Below are positions 39,565 through 48,822 of a stretch of 64,000 nt of DNA, piece after piece (within the stretch, counting starts at the first letter, position 1; each line of letters opens with the position of its first letter). The notes under the pieces are model-generated. The model had not been told where the DNA came from. It did no database searches and worked only from the letters and a program-made list of their open reading frames with translations. The translations under genes and the position numbers were made by a program. This DNA comes from Bdellovibrio bacteriovorus W (GTDB lineage Bacteria > Bdellovibrionota > Bdellovibrionia > Bdellovibrionales > Bdellovibrionaceae): NCBI GenBank assembly GCA_000525675.1, contig CP002190.1:2294001-2358000 (forward strand). The letters are read 5' to 3'.

Positions 39565-42500
39565 CTTGCACCCCTGTGATCCAAGGTTGAAAAGCTTCGG
39601 CTAAGGTAAGAGCTTGGCTATGCCCCTGATATTCAAACTCTACCTTCTCAGAACTTTGAGTTTCTCCTAAAAAAATAAAATCATTTTGAAAATGCTCTTC
39701 GAAAGCAGCCTGATTTTCTGGACTAATACTTACTAAAAACAAACTGCCCGTTTCAGAAAATAGCTCCGACCATTTAAAGCTTTCTAAACTCAGCTTCATC
39801 CCTAAGCCGTTACCAAAGCAGGACTCTAGAGCTGCTACTAAAAACCCGCCCTCAAGGACTGTATGACAGGATGATAATAAACTCTTACGAATTCCCTCAT
39901 AGAGTCGCTTATAGAGTGCAGAATTTTCTTGGAGGTTTGGATACTCTGGTTTTTCTACAGTCACATTGATTTCAGAGGCATAGACCGATCCATAGAGGCT
40001 CGCCGTTGGCTTTCCTATCAGATAAATTCTATCTCCAGCCTTTTTGAACTCTGCGGAAATTGTTTTTTGAGCCTCTGGATTTTGTGCGATGGCTGTGACC
40101 AAAAGAGTCGGCGGAACAGAGATTTTGATTATTTCTCCAGAACGAGTCTTGCCAATAAAGTCATTCTTCATAGAGTCTTTACCACTTACAAAGGGCGCTC
40201 TAAAAGCGTGGGCCGCATCATAGATACCTTCGCAAGCTCTTACTAGCTGGGACATTTTATGAAGGGCATCGGGATTAGATTTCTTCTCTAAAGGGTCCGG
40301 CCAACAAAAGTTATCAACTAAGGCCATGCGATGTGGACTTCCACCCACCGCCACAACATTGCGAACCGCGATGTCGACCGCTTTGGTCGCCATGAGATAA
40401 GTGTCATAGTAAGAAAATTGCGGGCAAAGTCCGTTGGCCAGAACTAGAGAGTTGTTCTCTTCTCCTCCGTGAACATGGAGGTCAATAACTCCAGCATCAT
40501 TCGGTGTATGTTGCTGAGAGCCAGTGAAAGGCTTTAATCGCGTTGCCCCTTGAACTTCATGATCATAAGACCGCACCATAAACTCACGTGAGGCGATATT
40601 TGGTGAGTTTAAAAGCGTTTTTAAAACACCGACAAGATCACCTTCGGCATAAACCGACTTAGGAGTTTCTCTGTGGTACTCGTCATACTCTTGTGGCCCT
40701 GCAAAGTGTGCCTTTAGTTGCATTTTTTCTAAGCCATTATGAAGAAAATCAAGATTGAGTCTTGCGAGTTCTTTTTCTCCGTAGTGAATTTCAAAAAATC
40801 CTGTCTCTGTGAAGGTGCCTAAAACACTTGCCTCCACGCCCATGTCTTGAGCAAGCGCTAAGAAGTTATCAATGTTTTGTGGGCTCACGGCATAGGACAT
40901 GCGCTCTTGGGATTCGCTAATTAGCATCTCCCAATATTCTAAACCCGGGTATTTTACCGGATGACGACTAAGATCCATTCTGGCGCCGTTTGAAAATTGC
41001 GCCATCTCACCGATAGATGACGACACTCCCCCAGCGCCGTTATCCGTGATTGCACGAATCCAACCACGATCTCGCGCAAGAAGTGTGAAATCAAGAACGC
41101 GCTTTTGTGTGATGGGATCACCGATTTGTACGACATTAGGGGCCACATTGTCTTGCAATGCCAGCGAACTAAAAGTCGCACCGTGTACGCCGTCTTTACC
41201 CAGACGCCCCCCTGCTACGACGATGAGATCACCAGCGGAAATCTCTTTTTCGTGACTAGGTCTCCCCTGAACAGACTTTGGCATTATTCCCACGGAGCCC
41301 ACGAAGACTAAGGGCTTTGCTGCAAATTCAGAATCAAAACGCAAATTTCCGTTGATCGTTGGAATGCCACTTTGATTTCCCCCGTCTTCCACACCTTTGT
41401 GAACACCGCGAAAAATAACCGACGGGTCTTTTAAAAGCTCGGGCCGATCAGGACTTGTTTCCGATGGAAATAATTCTTTTTCAGAAAGACAGAACACATC
41501 CATATTGGCGATGGGTTTGGCTCCGATCCCACAACCTAAAATATCACGATTGACTCCTAAGATGCCCGTGATTGCTCCACCATAAGGATCTAGTGCCGAG
41601 GGAGAATTGTGAGTTTCAACTTTCACGCAGACATTTAGATTTTTATCAAAATCAACAATTCCGCCGTTGTCCTTAAAAACGGATACGAGGTATCCACAAT
41701 CTGAGAGCTCTTGCGTGGACTTTTGAATATAGGATTTATAGAGACTCGAAATATCCTTTTTACCAATAGCAGGGAAATCACCCTGTGACTCTGAATACTC
41801 AATATTGGCAGCAAAGATCTTATGCTTACAATGCTCACTCCAAGTTTGCGCAAGACACTCAAGCTCCACCTCAGTGATGAAACCTTGCCATCCCTTTTGC
41901 TTTCTCTCTAAAGACTCGACTTGATAGTGTGCAATGATAGTTTGAATCTCGGTTTTACTTAAAGCCAAGCCCCGCTCACTATTGATTTTTTCTAGGGCTG
42001 CTTCTTCTAAGGGAATAAGCTCTAATTTTTTTTCTTCTCCCTCTTGTATCAACCAATAGCTTGCAAAGTCTTGCCAAGAATTTTTCTTTACAAGCTCCGC
42101 CCCCGAAGAAAAAGAAATTTTATGTAACAATGAATTGGCAATATTTTGGTAGAGTACTTTATGGAAATTCTCAGAGCTGATCTCCCCGTCCAACTCAACT
42201 TGCCATCCGCTGTGAACTGATACCGGAAAGTCCTGCCACGACTGCATTTGATCTTTATCTGACAGAAGCATTAAAGCTTCTGTTGCTGACCGCCCTAAGT
42301 TATCCGTAACACCTGGCCTAAAGAAAATCTCTGCATAAGAACGATCTTCAGAAAACTTCGGAAAGCCCAACAGAGATTCTTCAGAAACGGGATCTACAAA
42401 AACTCTTTTAAGATCCTTTATAGTTTCTAGAATTGGTTTTGTTTCAAGTAGCCAAAAAACACGGTGAACTTTCAGAGTTCTAATTTCACCATAGCGTGAA

Positions 42501-42565
42501 AGCTCCATCTTTAATGAATTTTCAAGACTGTGATCAAATAAACTTCTGACACAAATCCTTATCAT
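39548..42565 (-). CDS. purL: FGAM synthase PurL, long form lacking glutaminase
   Basis: 1005 residues. The N-terminal 100-150 residues resemble the PurS-like and linker part of large PurL, including RPGVTDNLGRSATEAL, while the rest carries two AIRS-type halves with TWSEHCKHKIFAANIEY, VKVETHNSPSALDPYGGA, GDLIVVAGGRLGKDGVHGA and later LVDNFCWPDP. The E. coli protein adds a glutaminase at its C-terminus (1295 residues); here it stops before it and purQ follows. So it is intermediate between the small PurL-PurQ-PurS set and the one-piece enzyme. Starts on ATG overlapping the purN stop. Confidence 0.94.
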   Translation of the reverse strand: MIRICVRSLFDHSLENSLKMELSRYGEIRTLKVHRVFWLLETKPILETIKDLKRVFVDPVSEESLLGFPKFSEDRSYAEIFFRPGVTDNLGRSATEALMLLSDKDQMQSWQDFPVSVHSGWQVELDGEISSENFHKVLYQNIANSLLHKISFSSGAELVKKNSWQDFASYWLIQEGEEKKLELIPLEEAALEKINSERGLALSKTEIQTIIAHYQVESLERKQKGWQGFITEVELECLAQTWSEHCKHKIFAANIEYSESQGDFPAIGKKDISSLYKSYIQKSTQELSDCGYLVSVFKDNGGIVDFDKNLNVCVKVETHNSPSALDPYGGAITGILGVNRDILGCGIGAKPIANMDVFCLSEKELFPSETSPDRPELLKDPSVIFRGVHKGVEDGGNQSGIPTINGNLRFDSEFAAKPLVFVGSVGIMPKSVQGRPSHEKEISAGDLIVVAGGRLGKDGVHGATFSSLALQDNVAPNVVQIGDPITQKRVLDFTLLARDRGWIRAITDNGAGGVSSSIGEMAQFSNGARMDLSRHPVKYPGLEYWEMLISESQERMSYAVSPQNIDNFLALAQDMGVEASVLGTFTETGFFEIHYGEKELARLNLDFLHNGLEKMQLKAHFAGPQEYDEYHRETPKSVYAEGDLVGVLKTLLNSPNIASREFMVRSYDHEVQGATRLKPFTGSQQHTPNDAGVIDLHVHGGEENNSLVLANGLCPQFSYYDTYLMATKAVDIAVRNVVAVGGSPHRMALVDNFCWPDPLEKKSNPDALHKMSQLVRACEGIYDAAHAFRAPFVSGKDSMKNDFIGKTRSGEIIKISVPPTLLVTAIAQNPEAQKTISAEFKKAGDRIYLIGKPTASLYGSVYASEINVTVEKPEYPNLQENSALYKRLYEGIRKSLLSSCHTVLEGGFLVAALESCFGNGLGMKLSLESFKWSELFSETGSLFLVSISPENQAAFEEHFQNDFIFLGETQSSEKVEFEYQGHSQALTLAEAFQPWITGVQDVYKA

Positions 42566-43185
42566 AATAAGCTCCCTTGATAACGTGCCGTCGGCATAAT
42601 TTTAAAAGCAATTTTATTTAAGAACTCTCGATAGATTTGATGTTCCAGACGATGAACGTCTTGGAGTAAGCTTTCTAGAGTTTGATTTTCTTGAATAGGT
42701 AAAGTTTTTTGCTCAATGATTCTTCCCGTATCCATTCCGGCATCCACAAAATGAAGAGTCACACCAACTTCTTCTTCTTTGGCAGCAAAGGCCCTTTGCA
42801 CGGACTCTAACCCCGCATACTGCGGAAGCTTTGATGGGTGAATATTGACGATTTGTTCAGCCTCAGCATGCAAGTCTTTCCATGAATTCACAAATTCAGG
42901 CGAAAGAAGTCGCATATAGCCAGCTAAAAAAATCCAATCGATTTTGTGTTCTTTGAGCTTATTTAATATTTCTAGTTCATGACTTCTACGCGTGCCTGTT
43001 TTTTGGATTAGCAGCGCCTGAGTGGGAAACTCTGAGACTCTAGATAGTATAGGAGCTTCTGGATTATCTGAGATCACCAAGGGAATCTGAATTCTATTTT
43101 CTAACTCCAGAGAGGCACGCAGCAGATTCAACGCATTGGAACCGTTACCAGAAGCAAAAATAGCAATTCGGATAGGTTCAGTCAT
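42562..43185 (-). CDS. purN: Phosphoribosylglycinamide formyltransferase (folate-dependent)
   Basis: 207 residues, formylates GAR with 10-formyl-THF (step three). The motifs IAIFASGNGSNALNLL, IFLAGYMRLLSPEFV, NIHPSKLPQYAG with the catalytic N-H pair, and GVTLHFVDAGMDTGRII are present. Overlaps purD and purL by ATGA junctions. Confidence 0.94.
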   Translation of the reverse strand: MTEPIRIAIFASGNGSNALNLLRASLELENRIQIPLVISDNPEAPILSRVSEFPTQALLIQKTGTRRSHELEILNKLKEHKIDWIFLAGYMRLLSPEFVNSWKDLHAEAEQIVNIHPSKLPQYAGLESVQRAFAAKEEEVGVTLHFVDAGMDTGRIIEQKTLPIQENQTLESLLQDVHRLEHQIYREFLNKIAFKIMPTARYQGSLL

Positions 43186-44420
43186 GTCCCGATATCCTTT
43201 CGATAATACATTCCCTCAAAGAACACATCTGAGATCTGCGAGTAGGCTTTAGCGCGTGCTTCAGCTTTACTAACCCCCATGGCTGTGATGCCAAGAACCC
43301 GCCCTCCACTATTTTTAAGATCCTGATTCTGCCCCTGAACACCGGCGAAAATAATATTTTCTGTCGTCGTCGGCAGATGGATCTTTTGCCCAAGAAGCAT
43401 GTCTTTAAAGGGATATCCTTTGCTTGTTGCAACTATGTGAACAGAGTATTGGGAAGAGTTCGGACTCCAACCGCTTTCAAGCTCATGATCGCGTGCTTTT
43501 ACGATCATCTCTAAAAGATCGTCATTCACACGCGGAAGGAGACTTTGAGTTTCCGGGTCCCCCATACGCACATTGAACTCCAGAACAAATAGGTCTTCTC
43601 GGGTCTTCATAAGTCCTGCGAATAAAAATCCTTCGTAGGAGAACCCTTGTGCCGCAAGCTCTGTCAAAACGTTGCTATAGATTCTTTCGATTTTTTTTTC
43701 ATCGTCTGCTGTCAAAAAATCACAAGGACTGTAAGAACCCATCCCCCCTGTGTTCGCGCTGAATGGATCTTCGGTAATGCGCTTATAATCACAAGCTGTC
43801 CCAAGAATTCTAAAGTCTTTTCCTTTACAGACAGCAAAGACCGACAGCTCTGTTCCCAGTAACATCTCTTCTATCAGTACGGGAAAACCATAATCATGAC
43901 TGAGTTGCTTCAAGGCTTCTTTAGCCTCGTCGTAACTTTGACAGACCCAAACCCCTTTACCTTGAGCAAGTCCATCGGCTTTGAGAACGATTCCATTTCT
44001 TTCAAAGTCGTGACTTTTTAAAACATCATTCCCCTCTGTCACAGTCTTGACAGTTTGCGCTTTGGCCGTTGGAATTTCGGCACCTTGTAGAATCTTTTTT
44101 GAAAAAGCTTTGGATGACTCTAAAAGAGCGGCCTCTTGAGACGGAGCAAAACAATAAATCCCATTTTTTTCTAATGTCGTTTTTAAATCCGATAAAATAT
44201 AATTTTCCGGCCCTAAGATAACGATCTGAACATTTTGTTTTTGGCAAAACGTTAATACAGCCTCTGTGCTGTCATCTTTGACACAGGTAAATCCTTGCAG
44301 TTCCATCCCTGGATTCCCAGGGCAAACCCAAAGCTGATTCAAGAGTGAAGATTCTTGAATCTTTTTTGCAAGAGCATGTTCTCGCCCACCCTTTCCCATG
44401 ATCAGCACATTGTAATTCAT
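43182..44420 (-). CDS. purD: Phosphoribosylamine-glycine ligase (GARS)
   Basis: About 412 residues, ATP-grasp ligase of step two (PRA + glycine to GAR). I start at MNYNVLIMGKGGREHALAKK, position 44420, because that ATG overlaps the purC stop as TAATG. The frame extends further but adds a non-family segment within purC. Motifs include KADGLAQGKGVWV, NTGGMGSYSPCDF and EFNVRMGDPETQ. Confidence 0.94.
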   Translation of the reverse strand: MNYNVLIMGKGGREHALAKKIQESSLLNQLWVCPGNPGMELQGFTCVKDDSTEAVLTFCQKQNVQIVILGPENYILSDLKTTLEKNGIYCFAPSQEAALLESSKAFSKKILQGAEIPTAKAQTVKTVTEGNDVLKSHDFERNGIVLKADGLAQGKGVWVCQSYDEAKEALKQLSHDYGFPVLIEEMLLGTELSVFAVCKGKDFRILGTACDYKRITEDPFSANTGGMGSYSPCDFLTADDEKKIERIYSNVLTELAAQGFSYEGFLFAGLMKTREDLFVLEFNVRMGDPETQSLLPRVNDDLLEMIVKARDHELESGWSPNSSQYSVHIVATSKGYPFKDMLLGQKIHLPTTTENIIFAGVQGQNQDLKNSGGRVLGITAMGVSKAEARAKAYSQISDVFFEGMYYRKDIGT

Positions 44421-45460
44421 TATTTTTTTTCCGATTCTTCTAAAAGGTTTTTGGCTTCCTGCGCCCACGTCTTTAAATCCGCACGGCGCTCAAAAGGAGG
44501 CTCACTCCCCACAGCCAAAGCCACTTCGTTGGCCAACGCCTGATAAAGCAGTGAGCTAACCTCTAACTGGCGCGGACTTAGTGACTGAGGAGATAGATTT
44601 AACTCCTCTACGCAGATTTTTTTCCAATCTTGAGTTTTTCTTTCTTGTGCAAGGTCTTTGGCCTTCTGCACGCCTTGCGCCCAGGGGGTGTGCAAATAAA
44701 TCTGTCGTAAAAACTCTTTTGAAAGAGGAAGCCGTTCATAGGTCAGTCGCAACTCGTCGGGGCCAATGCTATCGACCAAGAAAAGTTCACGCGCACCATT
44801 TTTCTCTTCCCCAAAGCCGTACTCAAATTTTCCATCCCATAGCTTGATCGACAACTTGGCAAAAAGATCTCGTAGATGTGTGGTGACTTCCTGAGTGAGG
44901 GTCTTCAGATTTTTTATTTCCAACTCATTGGCGATATTCATCTCAGATAATTCACGTTTACTCAGGTAGCGATCAGAACTCTCAAGCTTTGTGGAAAACT
45001 CGACGAGGGCAGGTTCAAAGTGCGTGTTAGAGGTTGGCATTGCACTTAAATCTAAATCTTTCAGATACTCGGGATTTTTTTGCAGTCTTTTTTCTAGGGA
45101 GTTTCCCTGCCCCAGATACCTTCTAAAGATAACCTCTAACGGTACGAGTGTGTTCTGCGGGCGATCCACATAAATCGAATAATCGTATTGCCCCTCAATC
45201 CACTCAGGGCGCAGAACCTTAACAGGCTGAACAGAGATTTCATTTTTTCCGATTTGTTTCTTAAAATGCGAATGAATATTTTTCTGCTCTAGATACTTAA
45301 AAAAAGAAGCCGCCAAACTAGCTAGAGCTTCTCCTTTATAGGGAATCTCATCAGGCATCTGTCCCCAATCAAAAATTGAATAGCGATCGGAGTACTTAAA
45401 GGTCATGGTATCATTATTAGAATAAAGATCTTTAACGGAACCTTTATAAATTAATTCCAT
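44420..45460 (-). CDS. purC: SAICAR synthetase
   Basis: 346 residues, longer than the E. coli enzyme (237). It joins CAIR and aspartate (step eight). It begins with KGSVKDLYSNNDTMTFKYSDRYSIFDWG (the usual GKxKxxY...DxxSxFD region), then KVLRPEW, VPLEVIFRRYL, and SIKLWDGKFEYGF near the middle with LVDSIGPDELRL. The C-terminal part contains extra residues beyond the compact core. The gene overlaps purE and purD. Confidence 0.9.
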   Translation of the reverse strand: MELIYKGSVKDLYSNNDTMTFKYSDRYSIFDWGQMPDEIPYKGEALASLAASFFKYLEQKNIHSHFKKQIGKNEISVQPVKVLRPEWIEGQYDYSIYVDRPQNTLVPLEVIFRRYLGQGNSLEKRLQKNPEYLKDLDLSAMPTSNTHFEPALVEFSTKLESSDRYLSKRELSEMNIANELEIKNLKTLTQEVTTHLRDLFAKLSIKLWDGKFEYGFGEEKNGARELFLVDSIGPDELRLTYERLPLSKEFLRQIYLHTPWAQGVQKAKDLAQERKTQDWKKICVEELNLSPQSLSPRQLEVSSLLYQALANEVALAVGSEPPFERRADLKTWAQEAKNLLEESEKK

Positions 45461-46170
45461 ACAGACTCCTTCAGAGCAAAAATCTTTTGAAGTTGATTGA
45501 TATAGTTTTGAATGTTGTTAGCCCCTACCCAAGCACCCCCATGGCGAGCTTTTGCCATAAAGTCCAGAGCTAGTTGCGACGAAGATAGCTGTTCCTTTTC
45601 ACAGAGGAATAAATTGACCTTATTGCCTTTTGGCAGCTCCCACGGAGTCACAATTTCACCGTAACAGCGTTCATCTTCAACCTCTGCCCACTCTACTTTT
45701 AGCTGACTGAGCGTCTCCATATCCTGCAATGCCTTTTCAATGGGAGAGTAGTTTTGCAGATTGCGATTCCAATGCAGATAAATTTTATCTGTTGGTAACT
45801 GCCTCCATGACTGAATCAAAGGTGCAATCAAAGAGCTGTTCTCTTCCAGAACTGCTAAGACGGGAACTCCTTTAGGCATTTGCACGATAGATAAAAAAGC
45901 ATCCAGCCCCGCGAAGGCACCGTTGACAGCCACTCCAAAGACAGGCTTTTGGGTAAGAGAAGCTACGACACCGGGTAAGTGCGCGGCAAGCCCCGCTCCG
46001 GCGACAAAAATATCAGTCGCTGGGTCTGTCACAATTTCTCGCACTCTCTCTGGATTGCGATGCGCTGAAGCCACTTCCATTTTTACAGAACCACAAACTT
46101 CTAAAGAGCGACAAAGAGGACCATAGACTCTTTCATCACTTTGGCTGCCAAAAAGAACTTGAACCTTCAT
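45451..46170 (-). CDS. purE: PurE-type carboxyaminoimidazole ribonucleotide mutase with C-terminal extension
   Basis: 239 residues. Residues 1-130 are PurE: GSQSDERVYGPLCRSLEVCG, SAHRNPERV, VAGAGLAAHLPGVVASLTQKPV and IVQMPKGVPVLAV. The usual protein ends near residue 165; here about 100 more residues (KIYLHWNRNLQNYSPIEKA and onwards to the end) follow, of no family I recognise. They might be a decayed second copy or a new binding domain. It acts with PurK in most bacteria, but purK is not in the window. Overlaps purF (ATGA) and purC. Confidence 0.88.
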   Translation of the reverse strand: MKVQVLFGSQSDERVYGPLCRSLEVCGSVKMEVASAHRNPERVREIVTDPATDIFVAGAGLAAHLPGVVASLTQKPVFGVAVNGAFAGLDAFLSIVQMPKGVPVLAVLEENSSLIAPLIQSWRQLPTDKIYLHWNRNLQNYSPIEKALQDMETLSQLKVEWAEVEDERCYGEIVTPWELPKGNKVNLFLCEKEQLSSSQLALDFMAKARHGGAWVGANNIQNYINQLQKIFALKESVWN

Positions 46171-47624
46171 AGGGGAACCTCACTTTTTCCATCGCCACCA
46201 ATATTGAAACGACGAGACTTTAAAAACTCTTCAGAACTTACGGGAACTGGATAATCGCCATCAACGCAAGCCATGCACAGACTCGGAAGTCCAATGGCCT
46301 CTTTTAAGCGTTCTTGAGGAAGGAATAAAAGTCCGTCCACTTCGAGAAGCTTCATCATTTCTTTTTCGCTGTGCCTATGGGCAATCAAAGACTCATGCTT
46401 AGGGAAGTCGATGCCGTAGTAGCAAGGATGCTTGATTGGCGGTGAAGTGCTTGCTAAATAAACCTTCTTGGCTCCCGCAGACTTCAACAGGCGTACAATA
46501 CGCATCGAGGTTGTACCTCTAACGATGCTGTCATCCACTAAGAGTATATTTTTTCCGCGAATCTCTGTTTCTACAGGAGAAAGCTTTAGATTCACCATGA
46601 TTTGTCTCAGCTCTGGTTGATTCACAATAAAACTGCGATGAACGTAGCGGTTCTTGATGAGAACTTCACGATAGGGCTTCTGAAGCACTTCCGCCATTCG
46701 ACAAGCTGCTGCCCTTGAAGTGTCAGGAACAGGCGCTACCACGTCGATATCAAAACCTAACTTCTGGCATTCTTGCGCAAGAATCTCTCCGAGCTTTAAA
46801 CGAACTTCATAGACTGGGCGGCCATGCCACTCCGTCTCAGAGCCTGCAAAGTACATCCACTCAAACATACAAGGGCGAGGCTTTTTTTGATTTAAAATGA
46901 ATGAATGAAAGTTAAGATCGCGATCTACAAAGGCAAACTCGCCAGGAGCTAGATCGCGCCAGTATTCATAATCCAAACCAAAAAACACCTGTTTTTCAGA
47001 GGCAAAACAGTAGCTGTATTTGTCGCCTTTTTTCTTGCGCCCAATCAGCATCGGTCGAATGCCAAACGAATCACAGAATGCAAACATCCCCTGATCTGCC
47101 AAAATAGCGATGGCGCTATAGGCCCCTTCAACTTTTTGCTGTAATTCACGGATAGATTCCGCAAGATTTTCTATTAAATTTTCTCGATCTTTTCGCGCGG
47201 CCAAACCAATGGCTGTCATATGCAAAAGAATCTCAAGATCGTTGTGACTAAAGGTCCATCTGAATTTTGTTTTTCTTAAATATTCATCGACCTCGTCATA
47301 GTTTGTGACGTTCCCGTTATGAATCATCCCGATTCCGTAGGGATAACTTAGGAAGAGCGGCTGAAGATCTTCTTTATCGTAGTTTTCGCGCATGGAATAT
47401 CGAGTATGCCCCAGCGCCATGGTCCCCTTAAGGCGAGCTCTCCGCTCTGGCGTGATCACATCTTCGACAAGCCCCATGTCTTTTTCTAGATAAAACTGAG
47501 ATCTGGAAAAGTCGTAACTCAGAATCCCAGCGGCATCCTGTCCGCGATGTTGAAGAGCGAAAAGTGCAGGATAGAGTTTTTCACCCGCATTTTCTTCTCC
47601 GATAAGTCCTACAACACCACACAT
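46167..47624 (-). CDS. purF: Amidophosphoribosyltransferase
   Basis: 485 residues. First committed step of purine synthesis. Begins MCGVVGLIGEENAGEK, so Cys2 is the glutaminase nucleophile and there is no leader peptide. An upstream frame (to 47687) is ignored, since the ATG at 47624 has AAAGGATA upstream. PRPP-binding ILLVDDSIVRGTTS is present. Preceded by a long leader with an intrinsic terminator, see 47669-47698. Start of a nine-gene operon. Confidence 0.95.
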   Translation of the reverse strand: MCGVVGLIGEENAGEKLYPALFALQHRGQDAAGILSYDFSRSQFYLEKDMGLVEDVITPERRARLKGTMALGHTRYSMRENYDKEDLQPLFLSYPYGIGMIHNGNVTNYDEVDEYLRKTKFRWTFSHNDLEILLHMTAIGLAARKDRENLIENLAESIRELQQKVEGAYSAIAILADQGMFAFCDSFGIRPMLIGRKKKGDKYSYCFASEKQVFFGLDYEYWRDLAPGEFAFVDRDLNFHSFILNQKKPRPCMFEWMYFAGSETEWHGRPVYEVRLKLGEILAQECQKLGFDIDVVAPVPDTSRAAACRMAEVLQKPYREVLIKNRYVHRSFIVNQPELRQIMVNLKLSPVETEIRGKNILLVDDSIVRGTTSMRIVRLLKSAGAKKVYLASTSPPIKHPCYYGIDFPKHESLIAHRHSEKEMMKLLEVDGLLFLPQERLKEAIGLPSLCMACVDGDYPVPVSSEEFLKSRRFNIGGDGKSEVPL

Positions 47625-47979
47625 AAATGTATCCTTTCTATATGGGGTTTTTGAGGCTGCGTTTGCACAAAAAGAAACGGCGTCCATGAGACGCCGTTAG
47701 TATTAAGTATATTCAGTTTTAAATTTTGAAGGCACGTCGGGTGTTTAAACACAAAATCATTCTCGGGCTGCCTGCTCGAGAGATACTGAGAGAGCGATCT
47801 GTTTCGTGTCTTCAGTCGGTTTTCCATTCACACTCTTTTTGGGGTCGAATTAAGAATGTTAAAACGCTATCGACGAAGCTAGAGTTCGGTCAAGGGCCTT
47901 GACACAAACCTGACAATTGGGTGTGGGGTGTTAGGATAAGGAACAAACTAACTTAGTTAGAGTCTGACTTTTAAATCTC
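47625..47979 (-). other. 355-bp gap: purF promoter region and leader
   Basis: Between purF and the gene ending at 47980. It holds the terminator at 47669-47698, a 12-base perfect palindrome GTGTTTAAACAC (around 47741-47752), a possible TCTCG/CGAGA stem (about 47760-47782), and a weak promoter TTGACC (47888-47893) with ATAGCG 17 bases on. A 72-codon frame, 47609-47827, runs from an ATG through the terminator and past the purF start in another frame, so it may be a leader peptide or chance. I recognise no purine, guanine or PRPP riboswitch. Confidence 0.6.
47669..47698 (-). terminator. Intrinsic terminator in the purF leader (attenuator candidate)
   Basis: AACGGCGTC, loop TCATG, GACGCCGTT, then TCTTTTTG on the minus strand, 45 bases before the purF ATG. 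A perfect 9-bp stem with U-tract directly ahead of a gene operon, with no gene ending just upstream, points to attenuation rather than simple termination. Confidence 0.75.
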
Positions 47980-48822
47980 TTAGCGAGTGCGGACCAAGGG
48001 AATCGCCATCAAGGACGTCACCACTCCTAATAAAACCAAAGCAGAGAACTGAGGTGCCGAGATCAAGCCTGCCTCAAATGCAAATTGAGCTGCGATGATT
48101 TCCATCGCTCCACGTGCGTTTAAAAGCCATGCAAGATTCCATGAGAAGAAATGTCTCTGTCCTGAGATTCTAAAAAACACATAACTGCCAAGGAACTTCG
48201 TCAGCACTGCAAATGTTAATACTTTTAAGAAAGTAGTCATCTCGAAATAGCGAAGAAGATCAACTCCCCAACCTAAACCAATGAAAAAAATCGGAGAAAG
48301 AATCCACGTTTGAAAACCCTGAAACCAAGAGGGAAATTCTTTCGGCGTGAATCTGCCAGCGATGATTCCAAGAAAGAAACACAAAACCACCCAGTGTCCT
48401 GTTAACCACGACGAGATATCTTTAGCCGGTAGAATAAAAATTAATGCTAACCAAGGTAAGATGTCACAGAGACTCGCCAATGTCAGAGCTCGCTCTGCAA
48501 GAAGAGTTTTATAGAGTCCTTTTTCTTTGAGGATTTGAATGGCCACCGGAAGCGCAGAAATCCCCATTGCAAAGGCCATGAATAGATTTCTCTCAAAAGC
48601 AAAATAACCAATGACCACGGGAATTACGAAAGAACCTATAAACCCCATGCGATAAAAAATTTTGTCTTCTTTAAGATGACTGAATCGCAACTCAAAACCA
48701 GCTAGAAATAGAAACAGTCCCCCAGCACTTTGGATAACCGTTTGTAAAAGTGGCGTCTTTTCAATCCCCAACCATGAGGGGCCTAAGATAAGCCCGAGAG
48801 TGAGCCAGAGAATAAACCTCAC
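47980..48822 (-). CDS. Predicted cation/proton antiporter, CPA2-like, short
   Basis: 280 residues, about ten hydrophobic segments, with LTLGLILGPSWLGI and GGLFLFLAGFELRFSHLKED at the start, typical of the Na+/H+ exchanger (Kef-type) family. Relatives are usually 370 residues or longer, and the first membrane helix with the PxVxGE region is missing here. GTG start, overlapping the previous gene by ATGA-type coupling (GTGA). It could be a truncated or compact member. Substrate cannot be judged. No C-terminal TrkA domain. Confidence 0.6.
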   Translation of the reverse strand: MRFILWLTLGLILGPSWLGIEKTPLLQTVIQSAGGLFLFLAGFELRFSHLKEDKIFYRMGFIGSFVIPVVIGYFAFERNLFMAFAMGISALPVAIQILKEKGLYKTLLAERALTLASLCDILPWLALIFILPAKDISSWLTGHWVVLCFFLGIIAGRFTPKEFPSWFQGFQTWILSPIFFIGLGWGVDLLRYFEMTTFLKVLTFAVLTKFLGSYVFFRISGQRHFFSWNLAWLLNARGAMEIIAAQFAFEAGLISAPQFSALVLLGVVTSLMAIPLVRTR

